From NCBI GenBank assembly GCA_026120035.1, contig JALRME010000009.1:806001-870000 (forward strand): DNA of 64,000 nt, read 5' to 3'. Made by a program: the position numbers and the translations under genes. Below, piece by piece: positions 34,812-47,445 of the stretch (position 1 is its first letter; every line of letters starts with the position of its first letter). The notes under the pieces are model-generated. The model made no database searches. It was not told the origin of the DNA and worked only from the letters and a program-made list of their open reading frames with translations. This DNA comes from Coleophoma eucalyptorum. Lineage: Eukaryota > Ascomycota > Leotiomycetes > Helotiales > Dermateaceae.

Positions 34812-34914
34812 TGCGTTCGCCGGGAATCGAACCCGGGGCCCATCGATGTTGGATCTGAACGGTTGATTGAACAGATGCTGGCAACGATGGATTTTACCAC
34901 TAAACCACAAACGC
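34812..34914 (-). tRNA. tRNA-Gly(GCC), intron-containing
   Basis: The minus strand gives acceptor GCGTTTG with CGAACGC, D arm GTTT-AGTGGTA-AAAT, a perfect anticodon stem CATCG/CGATG, and T arm CCGGG-TTCGATT-CCCGG. Loop TTGCCA gives anticodon GCC. The discriminator is A. An intron of about 32 nt follows position 37. Confidence 0.88.
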
Positions 34915-36794
34915 TTGTTGTTGAAGCACGATGTCTTATTTTATAATATGTCTACGAGTTTTGGAACAGTATAGAGTTTATGAGCTAGGGTTAAGCCCGA
35001 GCTGACCCACTTAGTGTATATACGAGTCAGGAATCGAGAGAGGTCATCATAGGTGAGATCAATTGAAGCAATATGTTTGTTACCAGGCTAGTACAGTTAC
35101 TTCTATTCCTGCTTGATTCTCTGATCTGACAGTACTACTACTGCTTTTTTCGAATATGAGGATCTATTAAAGCAAATGCGCATCTAAGCCAGTCAAGGGC
35201 GCATATTAGCGAGTTGGATAGGGGTAAGGGGCTTAAGCGAGAAGAATCGAACGTTGAACTCCATCTCGAGGATGACTTGGTCCTTTCAAAGTTTATGTTG
35301 AGAGCATGACTGAAATTTCGATGCTAGTCATAAAATTTTATGTGTTTCTCTCTTGGCTTTTAATCCCGAGAGGGGTAAAAGCGTGTATATTCAAGGCCCG
35401 GAATGCCCAGAGACGAGATCAACAGGTAGAATAACATTGAGACTATGCTCCTTGGAGGGTGACAAAATTTGATTCTATAAGTACTTGTACTTTGGGTGGA
35501 GTGAAGTTATGAATAAGGATGCTGTTGGCGTACTAATCATATATTTTGCTACAAATTTTCATAATTTTATTTCACTTCTATTTTTCTTTGGCAACTCAAT
35601 TTAGTGTCCTCAGGTATCTAGTCCAAACAGCAATTCCAAAAAATACTCGCACAACATACAATAGCACTACCTAGCAGTAAATAGGCTGGTCAATCAATGA
35701 TATTATCTAACGACTACAGGTCTAAGGCGGCTATACATTTAAGCAAGACCGGAAATGTCTACCCCCTTGAGACTGTGGGTCCTAGGACGAAGGGGGGGGG
35801 GAGTGTCACAACTCGGTGAGCAACAACAATCACACACTGTTCAGCTGTGGAATCCAAAATTCGAATAGCAACCAAGAGAAGCACAGCAAAATTTTGAATG
35901 AAAATCCTAGATAATGATACTTATCAAGATGCAAGTTTTATACATACTCATAAGATGACTTTCAATGGTGAATGCTATACCATTACACCCTTGCCTTTCA
36001 AGGATTGGGTTGATACATAACATCTGCAGAGGAAAAAACAACAGAAATCTACTTACAATATTTAACATGTCCCCACTTGAGGCAACAAGAAGGTAGCAAA
36101 ATCAATATTCTAAAACTGTTTAATCGTCATCAGTGGCCGGTAAAGTGAGATATTTTGTTTTAATTATTAGAGAAATTTTTATCAGACACCGTCAGGGTTT
36201 AAATTCTGATATAAGGTTAATATTTAACTTAACCTTAATACTTGAAAATTTATCCTTCGGATACCTCAAGGATATTTACACATTGTGGAATTAAAGAGGC
36301 CGCGTGTACCAGATACTCGGCATATTTCGAAACTTACCTCTGGATGGCCCTGGACCCTTGTGTGTCCTCAAGGCCATACTGGAGGAGGAAGAGAGGGACT
36401 TACTCTGCATACTTATTATAAATACTAATCTGGTGGCTACAGACTGGCCAATTTCACTGGGATCAAAATACACAGGAAAATAACCACGAGTACTATTTCA
36501 TTCACGCATGATCATTCGTACCTATCTACAACTTCTCACAAACCTAACGACATGAGCTACTCACTATATGACCCTACGAAAAAAAAAGCCCCTCCCCTAA
36601 AAAGAAAGAAGGATGACTAAGAATGATAGAAAGGTAAACCTTCTTCCACGCCACCCCTCCAGAATTATGTAAAAGGTAGAACAGACCGCTTGCTTTAATG
36701 CTCATGCTTATTCTACAAGGAGTTTAGAGAAGCACCGCAAGGCCAGTACAGAAGAAATATACAGCCAATGAATTCTTCATGTCCCAAGGGCATT
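34915..36794. other. AT-rich intergenic region with transposon remnant
   Basis: About 1.9 kb without a gene. It includes the polypurine tract and probable LTR listed separately (35791-36067). The remainder is AT-rich with stop codons in all frames. Confidence 0.4.
35791..36067 (+). mobile_element. Probable LTR-retrotransposon 3' end: polypurine tract plus LTR remnant
   Basis: A run of purines (AGGGGGGGGGGAG, 35791-35803) is followed directly by TGTCACAACTCGG. A polypurine tract immediately before a TG-initiated repeat is how the 3' LTR of Ty3/gypsy elements begins. A matching CA end occurs at 36067 (TTTAACA), giving an LTR of about 264 bp with TGT...ACA termini. No pol-like coding sequence and no second LTR copy were seen in the window, so this is a relic. 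Confidence 0.5.
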
Positions 36795-39700
36795 CTAGAA
36801 ACCAAAAGGATTTTGAGGTGCTACTATATGTTAGTCACGCTGGTGAGTTGAAAGCTGATTGGAACTTACTAGCTTGAGCCAAATTTGCTCTTCGCCCAGT
36901 GGCTTGTGGCATCAGCTTCTTTGTGTCGCCAGTAACGCCAAAACGTACAGGAGGAGGCGGGCCTGTCTGCTGTGGAACCAATGGTGCAGGAGCCTGTTGT
37001 TGAGCAGGTTGTGGAGGTTGACCAAAACCTTGACCTCCGAATCCATTCATACCTGTCTGTTGGGGCTGCATTGCCCCAGTCTGCTGAGGTTGAAGGGGTG
37101 GTGGCAAGAACGTATTAACACCCGTCGCCTGTGGAAACTGTTGCTGAGGGAATGAGCTCTGAAAACCAGTAGGCTGTGGTTGTATGGCAGGGAATTGCTG
37201 GCCTTGACCTTGGCCGTTCATAAAGTTTTGTTGGAAGCCAGTTTGCTGAGGCTGGAATTGCTGTGGCTGGAAACCATTTGGCTGCTGACCAGGGAATTGG
37301 TTGAATCCAGTTGGTTGTGGCATCATTTGTCCACCAAAGCCAGTCATCTGTGGTTGCATTTGTTGCTGCTGGGCAGTGTATTGCTGTTGCAGTCTCTGTG
37401 TAGTCAGATCGTTTAAGCTTTGTCCAGGTGGAGCAATTTGTGGTTGATAACCACTTGAATTCTGTATACCAGTCATTTGAGGCTGCAAAGGTGGAGGTAC
37501 AAACGCGCTCTGGTTCTGCGGCGCAGATAACGGACGAGATGGAGGAAGGGGTGGCAAAAGGCCACCGGAACCTTGATTAAACTGAGGAGGTGCAGGTCGT
37601 TGCCTCGCAATGTTAGCTTGCTGCTGCTGCTGTGCAAAATTCATGTTTGGCTGAAACTGCGAGTTGTTTGCTTGTTGCTGAGGTAAACCGGTTTGTTGAT
37701 TTCCAATGCCTGTGAAAAATGATGGCGTAGCCCCAGTAAGCTGAGGCACTTGCTGAGGTGCTTGTTGTGGAGGCGGTTGGGTCACTTGAGGCTGCGGTGG
37801 AGGCGGTTGCACCTTGGCCGGTTCTAAAGGTTGAGAAAGGAGTGATAACTCCTGCATGGAGCCCGTCAGCGAGGGCTGCTGAGGGGGTGGAGGCGTAGGC
37901 TGAGCTGCTGGAGCCGTTGGTTTGGGTGCTTCGGCTGCTGGCTGTGACCTAGCTGGTTTTACATCCCATGCATCATCATCAAATCCGCTCCTGGCTACGT
38001 CTTTCTGAGCTGGAACAGGTGCCGTAGCCAAGGGTGTTGCAACCCCTTCAGGCTTCAATGCTGCAGGTGAGTCTTGAGAAAATGCTTTTGGATCCACAAC
38101 ATCATTTGTCTGTATTGCCGGCGCTGGACGACCCTTCCGAGTATTATTCCTGAGAGTGCCTCCAGGCCCGGAAAAGAGGCCACCAGCAGATTCACCATCC
38201 ATAACTTCTTCTCCTCCGAAACTGACGCTTCGCTTTCCATTTTGTCGGTTAAACTTCTTGTCCAAGAATCTCATTACCTTGATAATGTCGCCTTCACGAA
38301 GTCCAAGTGTCCGCAAAACAACAGCATCAATATCGGGTAGCACACTCTCATCCATAGAGTCCCTGGAAAATGCTTGTGCGTAGCGCTCGCAAAGTCCAAC
38401 AGCGACATCGCAAGATAGAAAGAATTGAAACCAATCGTATTCGGGCTTTTGAGAACGCTCAACAGTGGCCCCAGCAGCTGGGGCAGATGGGCTATGATCT
38501 TGCTTTGCTTGGCGTTGCTTTTTGACAGCGGATAACGGCTTGTCCTCATCCAGAGACACTCCGGTTAATTTCTCGACGTACTCCAAATCTGCGAGCGACA
38601 TCTTGACGATTGGCACTGCGATCTTTACGCCATTGAGCTTGTGCAAATTGAATTTACCATCTTTGAGGGCCAAGAATTGAGCTTCAACGCTGAAGGTGTC
38701 TGACCTGTCGGTCCACGTTCGCACTTTCGCTGGATCAGGTTCTATGCCTGTCAGTACGGCTCGGTTGCTATTATGCAATAATCACTTACTAGACTTGGTT
38801 CGCGATCCACCATCGTTTCGCCCGTTTCTATGCTGTTGGCCACTATTGTTACCATTCTGCACGGATAGACTGCTTCCCCTTTCGGGCAATTTCATGCCAG
38901 GGCCTACCTCTGACCCTCGTTCCTCTTCTCTGCGTGCAGCCTTGAGGGATTCCTTTGCTAATCTTTCCTCCTCCAACCTATTCTGTTCTACCACGGATCT
39001 GCCCGCATTGAGTCCAGCTGAACTTGAAGTCTGAACTGTACCAGTGATCTCAATGTAACTGCTGGGCACAACGCCTTCCTTACCATTTTTCAAGCGTCGA
39101 ACTTGCCACCATTCCTCGCTCTTAGTGTCATCAAGTATGTAGACCTCGTCCCCAACAGCAACTGTCACTTCATCATCACCTTGTGCCATGAAATCATATA
39201 ATACTTGGCCCTTCTTCTGACCCTGGCCATTTACAGCATCGTAAACCTCACGAAGGCCACCGCCCAGTCTCACAGCACCTGCCAGGTCACCCAAAGCAGC
39301 CACAATTTCCTGTGCAGTATCCTTTGCTCCGGCATGCAGATCAAGACTCTTGCTGGGACGCACCAATTCCATGAATACATGCTTCCCTTCAATCGAGTAG
39401 TGAGTCAATTTTTCAGCTGTCCACTTCTGCTCGGGCCCATCTCGTTCCTTCTCAGGGGCAATCATGATCTCGCCAGTTGCGCTGTTGATCCCCAATGTCG
39501 TGGGCATCTTTTTCCTCTTACCCATTACAGACACCATTTCACTGATATTGTATAAATGAAATCCCGCAGGGGAATGCGGTACAACATGTCCATCTATTCC
39601 TCTTTGGGAAGCCCTGTTATACGGTGGTGAAGCTAGAGGTCCTGGTGAAATAGGTGACCGAGGGGAGTAAGCTTCTGGAACTGGCATCTGAGAAACTGGT

Positions 39701-40429
39701 CGCGCAGGCAATGTAGGAGTAGGAGGCTCCTCATCGGAAGCGTCCGGTGTGTACTGAGGCTGTCTTGGTGGCAGTGGCATACCCGTAGGTTGTCTTGCGC
39801 TCATGATACCGGCAATAGCAGCTGCTGGCGTCTGTACCAGTGGAGATTCAGGTTCTGGTTCCTCCACGACTGTTGGGCGCCTTGGAAGAGCTGGAGTAGG
39901 AGCAGGTGCTTCGGATTCCTGAGCCTCCACCTCATCTTGCAGCTCAATATAATTTGCAGGCACAAAGCCATACTCTCCGTCAAGACCGACCAATATCCAA
40001 TCCGGATCCGACGTATCAAATACCTCGAGTTTCGCATCTTCGGTGAATGAGAGCTCTTCGTCGGTCTGCCGTGTGTAATCGTAGAGCGCGCGCGCTGAGT
40101 GGGTTGGATGTGCCTAGAGTGAAATCATGATTAGTAGTGGGCAAGGTAGGACGATAGAGCAGGAAGCATTGCGCTCCACAACCTGCATCTACCAAATGTA
40201 ACACTCTGCCATGAGCTAGGTAGATGCGTACCTCCTCGACATAATTATTTGGGATCAGTCCTTCTGGCTCATCGTCTTCATCTCCTGAAGCTTTCTTCTT
40301 GGCCTTCCACCAGTCATCCTCGCCACTCTTCTCCAGAACATAAAGAGTATCTCCCTCGGTGATAGCAAGCTCTGACTCGCCCTGAGGCACGTAGTCATAT
40401 ACCGCCCTATACACACCGAGGAACCCCAT
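36795..40429 (-). CDS. SLA1: Actin cytoskeleton-regulatory/endocytic adaptor Sla1
   Basis: Four exons (40232-40429, 38790-40113, 36870-38747, 36795-36820) encode 1141 residues. Three SH3 domains are visible: residues about 3-66 (YRAVYDYVPQGESELAI), about 70-125 (ARALYDYTRQTDEELSF) and a third ending VPSSYIEITG. They are followed by SHD1 (AKVRTWTDRSDTFSVEAQF), which reads NPFxD sorting signals, and SHD2, a SAM-like fold (FFLSCDVAVGLCERYAQAF). The second half is a Gln/Pro-rich region with many PQ(P/Q)TGF-type repeats, the phosphosites of Ark/Prk kinases. The last exon is only 26 nt and encodes the terminal TPQNPFGF, so the coding end is at 36795. Sla1 links cargo, clathrin and the Arp2/3 activators at endocytic patches. 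Confidence 0.92.
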
Positions 40430-41106
40430 TCTGAAAGATCTAAACCGCTAACACAGACAATAAGCGTGTTGGCGCAAACGATTCGAGAGGAGCGTCGATC
40501 GTGGTAGGAGCTTAGGATCCCAACTCAAGATGAAGACCACATATAAGGCCCCGCGATGGTCGTTTCTAGGAGCTGTTCAGAACGCCCGCGATATGCCGGA
40601 GTCGGGAGGGGGTTGGCAGGTTGATGTTCACAGCAGCTTCTCAATAAAGTAGGCTAGGAGGATTGTTGTTACCAAGAAGAGCACAACTTGGATGACCGTC
40701 TCTTCACTCATATGAGCGTGGGAATGTAAAGATGCTAAGGGTGCGAGGTGTCGAGATATCCACGATGGTAATTACGGGACAAGGTGCTTGATTCGAGATG
40801 GAGAGCTGGTTAGGCCAGGATTAGTGGTCAGTGACCTAGACACGTGACCTGTGCACATCGTCACCGGTCCCATTTATTCAATTACGATTTGGCATGGAAA
40901 TTGCAAACGGCATCCAGCTTGTGAATTTATACATGCCTGAAACAGCGTTTATTATTTCGACGGCTCTCTTAGACAAAGGCATGAATATTAGTGCAACTAC
41001 CACCATCATCATAAGGCGAGAGTAATAGAAAGATGACAGTGGCAGGATCAGGCACTTCCTGTCTCACCATCACTAAGCATTGAAGTTGCCTAGGTACAAG
41101 ACTAGT
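40430..41106. other. Intergenic (SLA1 promoter, MFS 3' side)
   Basis: Contains the SLA1 5' region and the 3' flank of the next MFS gene. No other feature is supported. Confidence 0.45.
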
Positions 41107-42897
41107 TCAGTAAGTGTATCTGAAATCCAGCGTCCTCTCCAACAGGGCCTTTCCCTTCTTTTGCCGATCATTCGCGATAAAGAAGTATATTGAGAAGCAA
41201 GCAACAATCCCAATGATAAGGATATGGCTTCCAATACTGATCCAGATAGCTGTCATGTACCTTGGCGCTTCCTTCTGTCGCACAATAAAAGCCCCAGCAA
41301 TGCCACCAAGACCATTACAGGCTGTGATCGCTGCTGCAAACGTTGCTCTTTTCCATTGGCCAACTATATTGTTGGCCTGGTAGGCATTCATGGCTGCCCA
41401 GTTGCTAACATACGCCCCTGTAGCAAGATAGGTACCAACATATCGCACAGTGACCTGGTTCGAGAAGCCAAGCATAGAGAAGCCTACGATAGTGCAAATG
41501 CAGTTGAAGACAATGACCAGACCGCGCATTTGATATTTGTCGCCAACAATCGAGGAGAGTATGACGGGGATCACAGCATAAAAGTAGGGAGGTGCAGACA
41601 GCAGTATTGCCTGGTCGCTTGAGAATCCCATCCCAGACTGCAGTATGATGGGCAAGAAGTAGGACAGAGATGTTGACACGAGGTTCAGGAGAAAGAAGAG
41701 GGCTGAAAAAGCGTAGAGCTTGGGATCCTTGAAATGCACAAGACATTTACTCCATGCAAATGACTCAGCCTTGACATCTCCACGGTCTTCGCTGATTCTC
41801 ATCTCTGCTAATTCCTGTTCCTTTGGTGTGAGCCAGTAGAAACTTTTTTGGGAATTCTCAGGAAAATCTACAATCCACCAGTAGACTGAGAGGCCAATAA
41901 CTACATAATATTAGTGTACGTCAATTAATTTTGAAATCCTTGGCTCGATAAAGCATTCACGGGTCAAAGAAACTATAGAAGTATGACTTACCAATAGCAA
42001 TCAACCCTTGCACGAGAAACATCCATCTCCAACCAGCCAAACCCGCTTTGCCGTCAAGGTGATTAAGGCCAAAGTTGGAGAAGGCTCCTAATCCAATAAT
42101 TGATACCTCGCCGGTCAGCAAGAAAGCAAACCTTAATTGCTGTTCTGTTCGTGTGTACCACGAGGAGATGAGGTAGCTAAGGCCAGGAAAGACGCAAGCT
42201 TGGCTCATCCCAAGCAGTAGTCTGAGGACGACCATTTGCTGCCAAGTATTGGCGAATGCCGTACACTTATTTAAGGTTAAAATTTGAGATAATATAGACA
42301 CAGAGAAGACTTACCATAGTGATGAGACCAAACGCCAAGGTAATTCCAGTGAACATAACTCTAGGCCCTAGCATTCTTACCGCAACCGTAGCAGGAAGTT
42401 GAAAAGTAACACTAGCAACAGTATAAACTAAGATAGCGACACTCTTTTGAGAAATATCAGCCTCTCTATTCAAGCTTGACAAAATCATGTGGACTCACAT
42501 AACGGTTCCCCACTCCCAAATCTAAATCTTCAAAAATGCTCGTAACACTCGCGCTAGATATGATGCCAGAGTCGAGAAGATTCAGACTTAGTAAGATCCC
42601 CGAGATCGTACAAAGACGCCAATCGATCTTGCGCACCAGTTTCCTCTCTGCCTGGTATCTTGACAATCCGTCCTCGTCAAGAATATTACTTCTCGTTGCT
42701 GGGGAAGAAACAGGCTCTGCAGCCCCTTCACGATTTAATGCCTCATAGCTAATTGCATTTTCAACATCTTTTGTAGAGCGCTTATTGCAGTTGTCGTTGG
42801 ATTGCCCATTGCTGTTATCGCCGCTCCCATTCACTGATGGAGGAGATATATTCATGGTCGCACTCTTATCCGCTTTTTTTCCTGCCGAGGGTAACAT
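41107..42897 (-). CDS. MFS permease, Dal5 / anion:cation symporter family (second copy)
   Basis: Four exons (42499-42897, 42315-42443, 41992-42265, 41107-41900) encode 531 residues. The N-terminal ~80 residues are hydrophilic and Asn/Ser-rich, followed by RKLVRKIDWRLCTISGILLSLNLLDSGIISSASV, the usual entry to helix 1 of this family. Later marks include LRLLLGMSQACVFPGLSYLISSWYT, GWRWMFLVQGLIAI, WLTPKEQELAEMRI (central loop) and NCICTIVGFSMLG. The substrate is unknown; vitamin, carboxylate or small-peptide transporters fall here. The first real ATG is at 42897; the open frame extends further only through GTG. It is about as divergent from the 20-22 kb permease as typical family members are, so it is not a recent duplicate. 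Confidence 0.85.
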
Positions 42898-43593
42898 CGA
42901 ACTCACTGGTATCGAGATAACCAGCAGAGTATGAGGAGACACTGGGGGCACCGATTATTCAAATCTGCCTACCGGCAATCAAAGCTGAAGAATACCTCGC
43001 CGGGGAACAATTAATTGTCTTTAAGTGATTTGTGAGGAAATTCGAGTGATTGATAATACACAAAGTCCCGGGCCTTGAAGCTGACTCGACTCGCTTTTCT
43101 CGGCTTTTTACGGCTTTTTATACAGAAATGGCAGAAGGCCGTTAAGTTAATTGCATACAATTCTTATCATCTCTTGCGTGCGCATCTTCATGCAGGGTAC
43201 CATGTAGCGTAATACCCATTTTTTACATGCTGCAAACCAGCAGCGACAACCGGCCGGACACAGCTAACCGAAATCAATTCAGACACTGGAGTTGGATCTC
43301 CAGCGGGTTCTCTCTATCAGGATCCTTCTTGCCATGCAATGTGATGGCGGATAAGAACATTAAGAGCCGACAGACTTTCGGAACGAGAAATGCGGATCAC
43401 TTCGGGACGGAAAGCTGCCGATAATCATAGGATAGATTTCTTTACTATTGACCCATCTCTTCCATTTTCTATTCCAAGACCCATGTCTTTATCTATTGCA
43501 TCCGATGTTATTAACACAGAGTGGTGTCGATTTGAAGGCCTTGTGGAAAAAAATCTGGATTATGCATAACCCCACCCCTCCCGCAAAATATAC
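42898..43593. other. Intergenic upstream of MFS permease
   Basis: A promoter region of the permease and 3' flank of AMP deaminase. It contains a duplicated CGGCTTTTTA (about 43101-43121). No gene is seen. Confidence 0.45.
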
Positions 43594-46500
43594 TTACTCA
43601 TCCATGCCACCGGCTTCCTCCATATCTCCATCACTAAGCTCTTGCGCAGCTACCCCATCCTTCGACGAACCCTTTCCCTTTACACCACCACGTTCATAAT
43701 CCATTTCGCTCTGACTACTCTGTCTTGCACCACTTTCCCTACGCTGAGTCCTGCTGACAACACCTGGAAAGATTCTGGGTTCACTGGCACTGAGGTGCAA
43801 GTCACCAAAACCATCAATCGGCCATGACTGTTCGCGGGGAATGCTAGTACTAGCTATATGTGGAGAAGTCGCTTGACTTGATTGTTCACGGCCGTGAGAC
43901 TTCTGGGGCGAAGAATGGTGAGAGTCACTGTTCAATTGAGTATGGGAGTGCGAAGTTGGGATTCGTGCAGACTGCGCCGGAAATGGGGAATAAGCTGGAA
44001 TATTTGATGCTGTCTCCAACGTCGCAGCACTTATATTAGTCTTTAAGGAAGACGTTGGAGACGCTGGACCCTGGCTTGCCGGGAATTGTTGTTCTTGATT
44101 CAGAGATGATGTTGGGGCTGGTGTGGGTTGTGCCATGGCTGCATATCGTTCAATCCTGTTTTTGTTAGAAACTCCGTCTGGTATGGATTCACTGGCCGAC
44201 TCACATCGCTAGTTCTTGTAAAAGTGTTTCATGTCTGAATCCTTCTCGAATGTTTGGCACATTACTCTTCGCCATGACATTACCTTTAACGCCAGGAAGA
44301 TAATAGTCAGAACCTAACCATCTTTGCTTTATCGTATGCTCGAATCCACTTTGCTTCACAGAGTTCTTGGCCAACTCGCACATGTCTACAGCGCTAAGCT
44401 TGTAAATTTGTGCAGCCACGGAGTACTCCTCGATGAGTGGCTCTTTGGTGAATGCAAATTGGAGAGGATCATCCGTGGATAAGGAGACGTTTAGGCCTCT
44501 CTTGAAGTATTGCAAGAATGGATTTCTCTCGTATGCCAAAAACAAAGCATTATTGCTAAGTGGCGACATGGCAACACCTATTTGCTCCAGATAAAAAATA
44601 TACTGTAACAGTGGCACTTTTCGGAGCAAGAGGCCATGACTGATGCTGTGACAGCAGAGAACGGCTGCAGCTAGATGATCGGTATCACCCGCTTCACCAC
44701 AATGGGGCCGTAGCAAGAACGTGTTGAATCCGCGCTGCTTTCGCCAGACATTAAGAGAAGCAATATTCGAGAATAAGTAATAGATCCAATAGCTGTATGG
44801 GGGATTCTGCTTTGAATCCCATACCTTGGGCACGGGGAACTTTCTGAACAATCTGCGTTCTGGTTTGCTCTCATCATCAACGCTATCAAATCCAATGACT
44901 CGCTGCAGGAAGATATGCAGCTTTGGATGTGATGTCGGATCCTTGGTAACTTCAAATAAAGGCTGGAAAAGGTTCACTATGACCTCCTCGAAATTCTGCA
45001 TTAAGCCAGAGGACTTATAGACATCAAACAAGCGAGGCACTTGAATTAACCATCTGACATTATGGGAGAATAGCTTGTTGTCAACGACCCAAGCGGCAAG
45101 CTTATCCCATTCGTCGATGGTTCTTCCATAGACAGAAATACGCCATTCTACCATTTGGTACTTGCTGGACTCAAGATCAGAGATGACCTCCTTGGTAATC
45201 TCAGCAAGATAGCGGCCGTTGATGAAATTGTCTGTTTTCAGGAAAATCGTTCTCAATCGAGATTCTCCAATAGGATTATATTTCAAATTGAACTTGTCGA
45301 AACGGTGGAAAGAATCGGTATGGGCCTGCTGGGAGTTAGTCATGGATAAAAATGTACCCGTAATTCTACCTACATGCATATCAAGTGTATCAATACTAAG
45401 GTCATATGCTGTCAAGTTGATACTCTGGAAAACTTCTTCCAAAGTGAGATGCTTGCCATCCCTGAACATGACAACCTCATCTGGGCATTTTTTCATCTTA
45501 CTTTTGATGAATCTCAACAAATGCTTTTGGTTCATACAGGCGGAATGGTGGACGTGGGTATCCACCTTTCGAACGTTGTAAAAGTCTCTGTGAGGAACTC
45601 TCTTACTGTCTGCCATTTCTTGATACTCGTTGAGCAGAACATATAGATTGAACTTGCCCTCTAGGTACTGTAATCGACGGAATGCGAAACTCTTACTTGG
45701 CCCATCAGAGGAGACATTCAAGATTGTTTCCAGGTCCATGTAGAACTCTCTGATTGTTGGAATATTTATGACCGGAGTATCATTGTTGCAAGCGTCCGAG
45801 TTCTCATAAACCTGGTAGACGCTATTCTCATCCAATCGGAATGTCATATCAATCTCACCAGTTCCTGGTAGAGGCACCAAATCTTCCAGCTCGAAATCTG
45901 AGCCAATGTCTTGACCTGGTTTTCTTTGGCGGCGAGGAGCTCTTGGCATTCTGGTCCCATCGTGAATACCTGCCTGACCGTCAACTGCTGTGCTCGGAGA
46001 CCGTGTGTGCTCAACGTCTCCTGACTGGGGTAGAATCATACTGTTTGCCATGCTGCTGTTAACGCTGGTTTTTGCATTAGTCACTGCCCGCTCCCTGCCT
46101 TCGAACCAGACAGGGTCGGGTGGTGGTGGATAGATATCCCATGTTGGTTCATCTTTAGGATTATCCCCATCCTCTTGCAATGACAACCTGATGTATTTGT
46201 GGCGGATGTCCAAAATCTTCTGGATATTGGTGTATATTGTACTAAGCTCGGAGGTGATATGAGCATCGTTGTCAGCAAAACCACCCAACCCAGAACCAAG
46301 ACCAACACCGGCGCCTGCTCCATGGATTCCCTCAGCCTGTAGAAAAGGCTTTGGCTCATGAGGAAGACCTGGGTGTTCTGAATGATCTCGCGCAGATTGG
46401 TCCGCCTTCAAGAGTGTTTCATGTTTGTTCAACGAGAGTAGACTTCCATGGAAAGCCGGATCTTGTATGACGGTTGACTCGGGGTTCTTTCCCAAGTCCG

Positions 46501-46975
46501 CCAGGCCAACAGGATGAGCAGAGCGGTATTTGCTTTGACCACTCTTCGCCGAATTAATGCTTCCTGACCTTCTCAGCCCGGCCTGTTCTGCTTCCAAGAC
46601 ACTTGAGAAGCTTCGAGGCATAAGCACAGGACTTCCAGCTTCATCGTGCTGCGACTGCGAACCCCAAGTGTTACTCCCACCAGTCTTTTGTGCTTCCAGT
46701 TGACTTCGCTGATAAAACAGCTTGGCGTCCGCCTGACTCATTTGCTTCTCGGCTGCGTAATCGTAATATGCGGTTTTCCTCTGGATATCTCGTGCTAACA
46801 TTCCTTCTTGAGTTTCAGAAGGAGTACTCTCTCCTGGAGTCTCAGGCACCAGCGCAGCTTCTGGTAGCATGGACGGGTCGAGATCCTCATGCTCGTTCCA
46901 CGACTCCTCTGAGCCGACACTGCCGCTAAGCTGGTATCCATCATCGTGAGGATCAAAGTTCGTATTGTTTGACAT
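43594..46975 (-). CDS. AMD1: AMP deaminase
   Basis: Three exons (45374-46975, 44205-45325, 43594-44155) encode 1094 residues. The enzyme deaminates AMP to IMP in the purine nucleotide cycle. The zinc-site and catalytic signatures are RKVDTHVHHSACMNQKHLLRF, LRPHCGEAGDTDHL, ALFLAYERNPFLQYFKRGL and SLSTDDPLQFAFTKEPLIEEY. The N-terminal ~350 residues are a variable, Ser-rich regulatory region, and the ~180-residue C-terminal extension is also Ser/Pro-rich. The 45326-45373 intron is 48 bp with no in-frame stop, so an unspliced ORF hides it; removing it restores LDMHAHTDSFHRFDKFN, which fits the family. A second intron (44156-44204) leads into the tail. Confidence 0.92.
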
Positions 46976-47445
46976 CCTTAGTTTCGGGGAGTTCGTCTCG
47001 GAATCTTGACCATAAGCCGAAGGCGCTGCAATTGAATATTAGCCATTGGAGCTTGTGAGAGGTAGGCGACGAATAGCTGGAGGTCGGTGATCGTGCAGAA
47101 AGCGAGGCGTCATACCAGCCATCTTGCAGTCTTCGAGGTATCTCGTAAACAATCGGGAAATGCAAATGCGACCACAGCTGCACTCGGCCGGCGTCAACTA
47201 TGCAGCCAACAGTTCAGTGCAATCTCTTGGAAAGTGAGAAAGCAGCTGGCGAAAATAAAAGAAAGTTCTCTACGAGGCTGGAGCTTTGCGATTCGGTAAG
47301 GAAAGGCGCGTGAACAAGGCTCGGGTCCGGGTATGCCTGCAGTCCGATGTACAGGGGCTTCAAACAATTGGGCAATTAAATATTTGTTTCTTGCCTCTAC
47401 AAAAGATGAATATTCTCTGATTTATTTATTTTTTACAAAGATCTT
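46976..47445. other. Intergenic between AMD1 and the nucleotide-sugar transporter
   Basis: AMD1 promoter region and 3' flank of the transporter gene. Nothing else is supported. Confidence 0.45.

Noticed and set aside
41107..42897. Recent duplication of the 20-22 kb permease
   Set aside because: Only family-level motifs are shared; intron positions, the N-terminus and the central loop differ.
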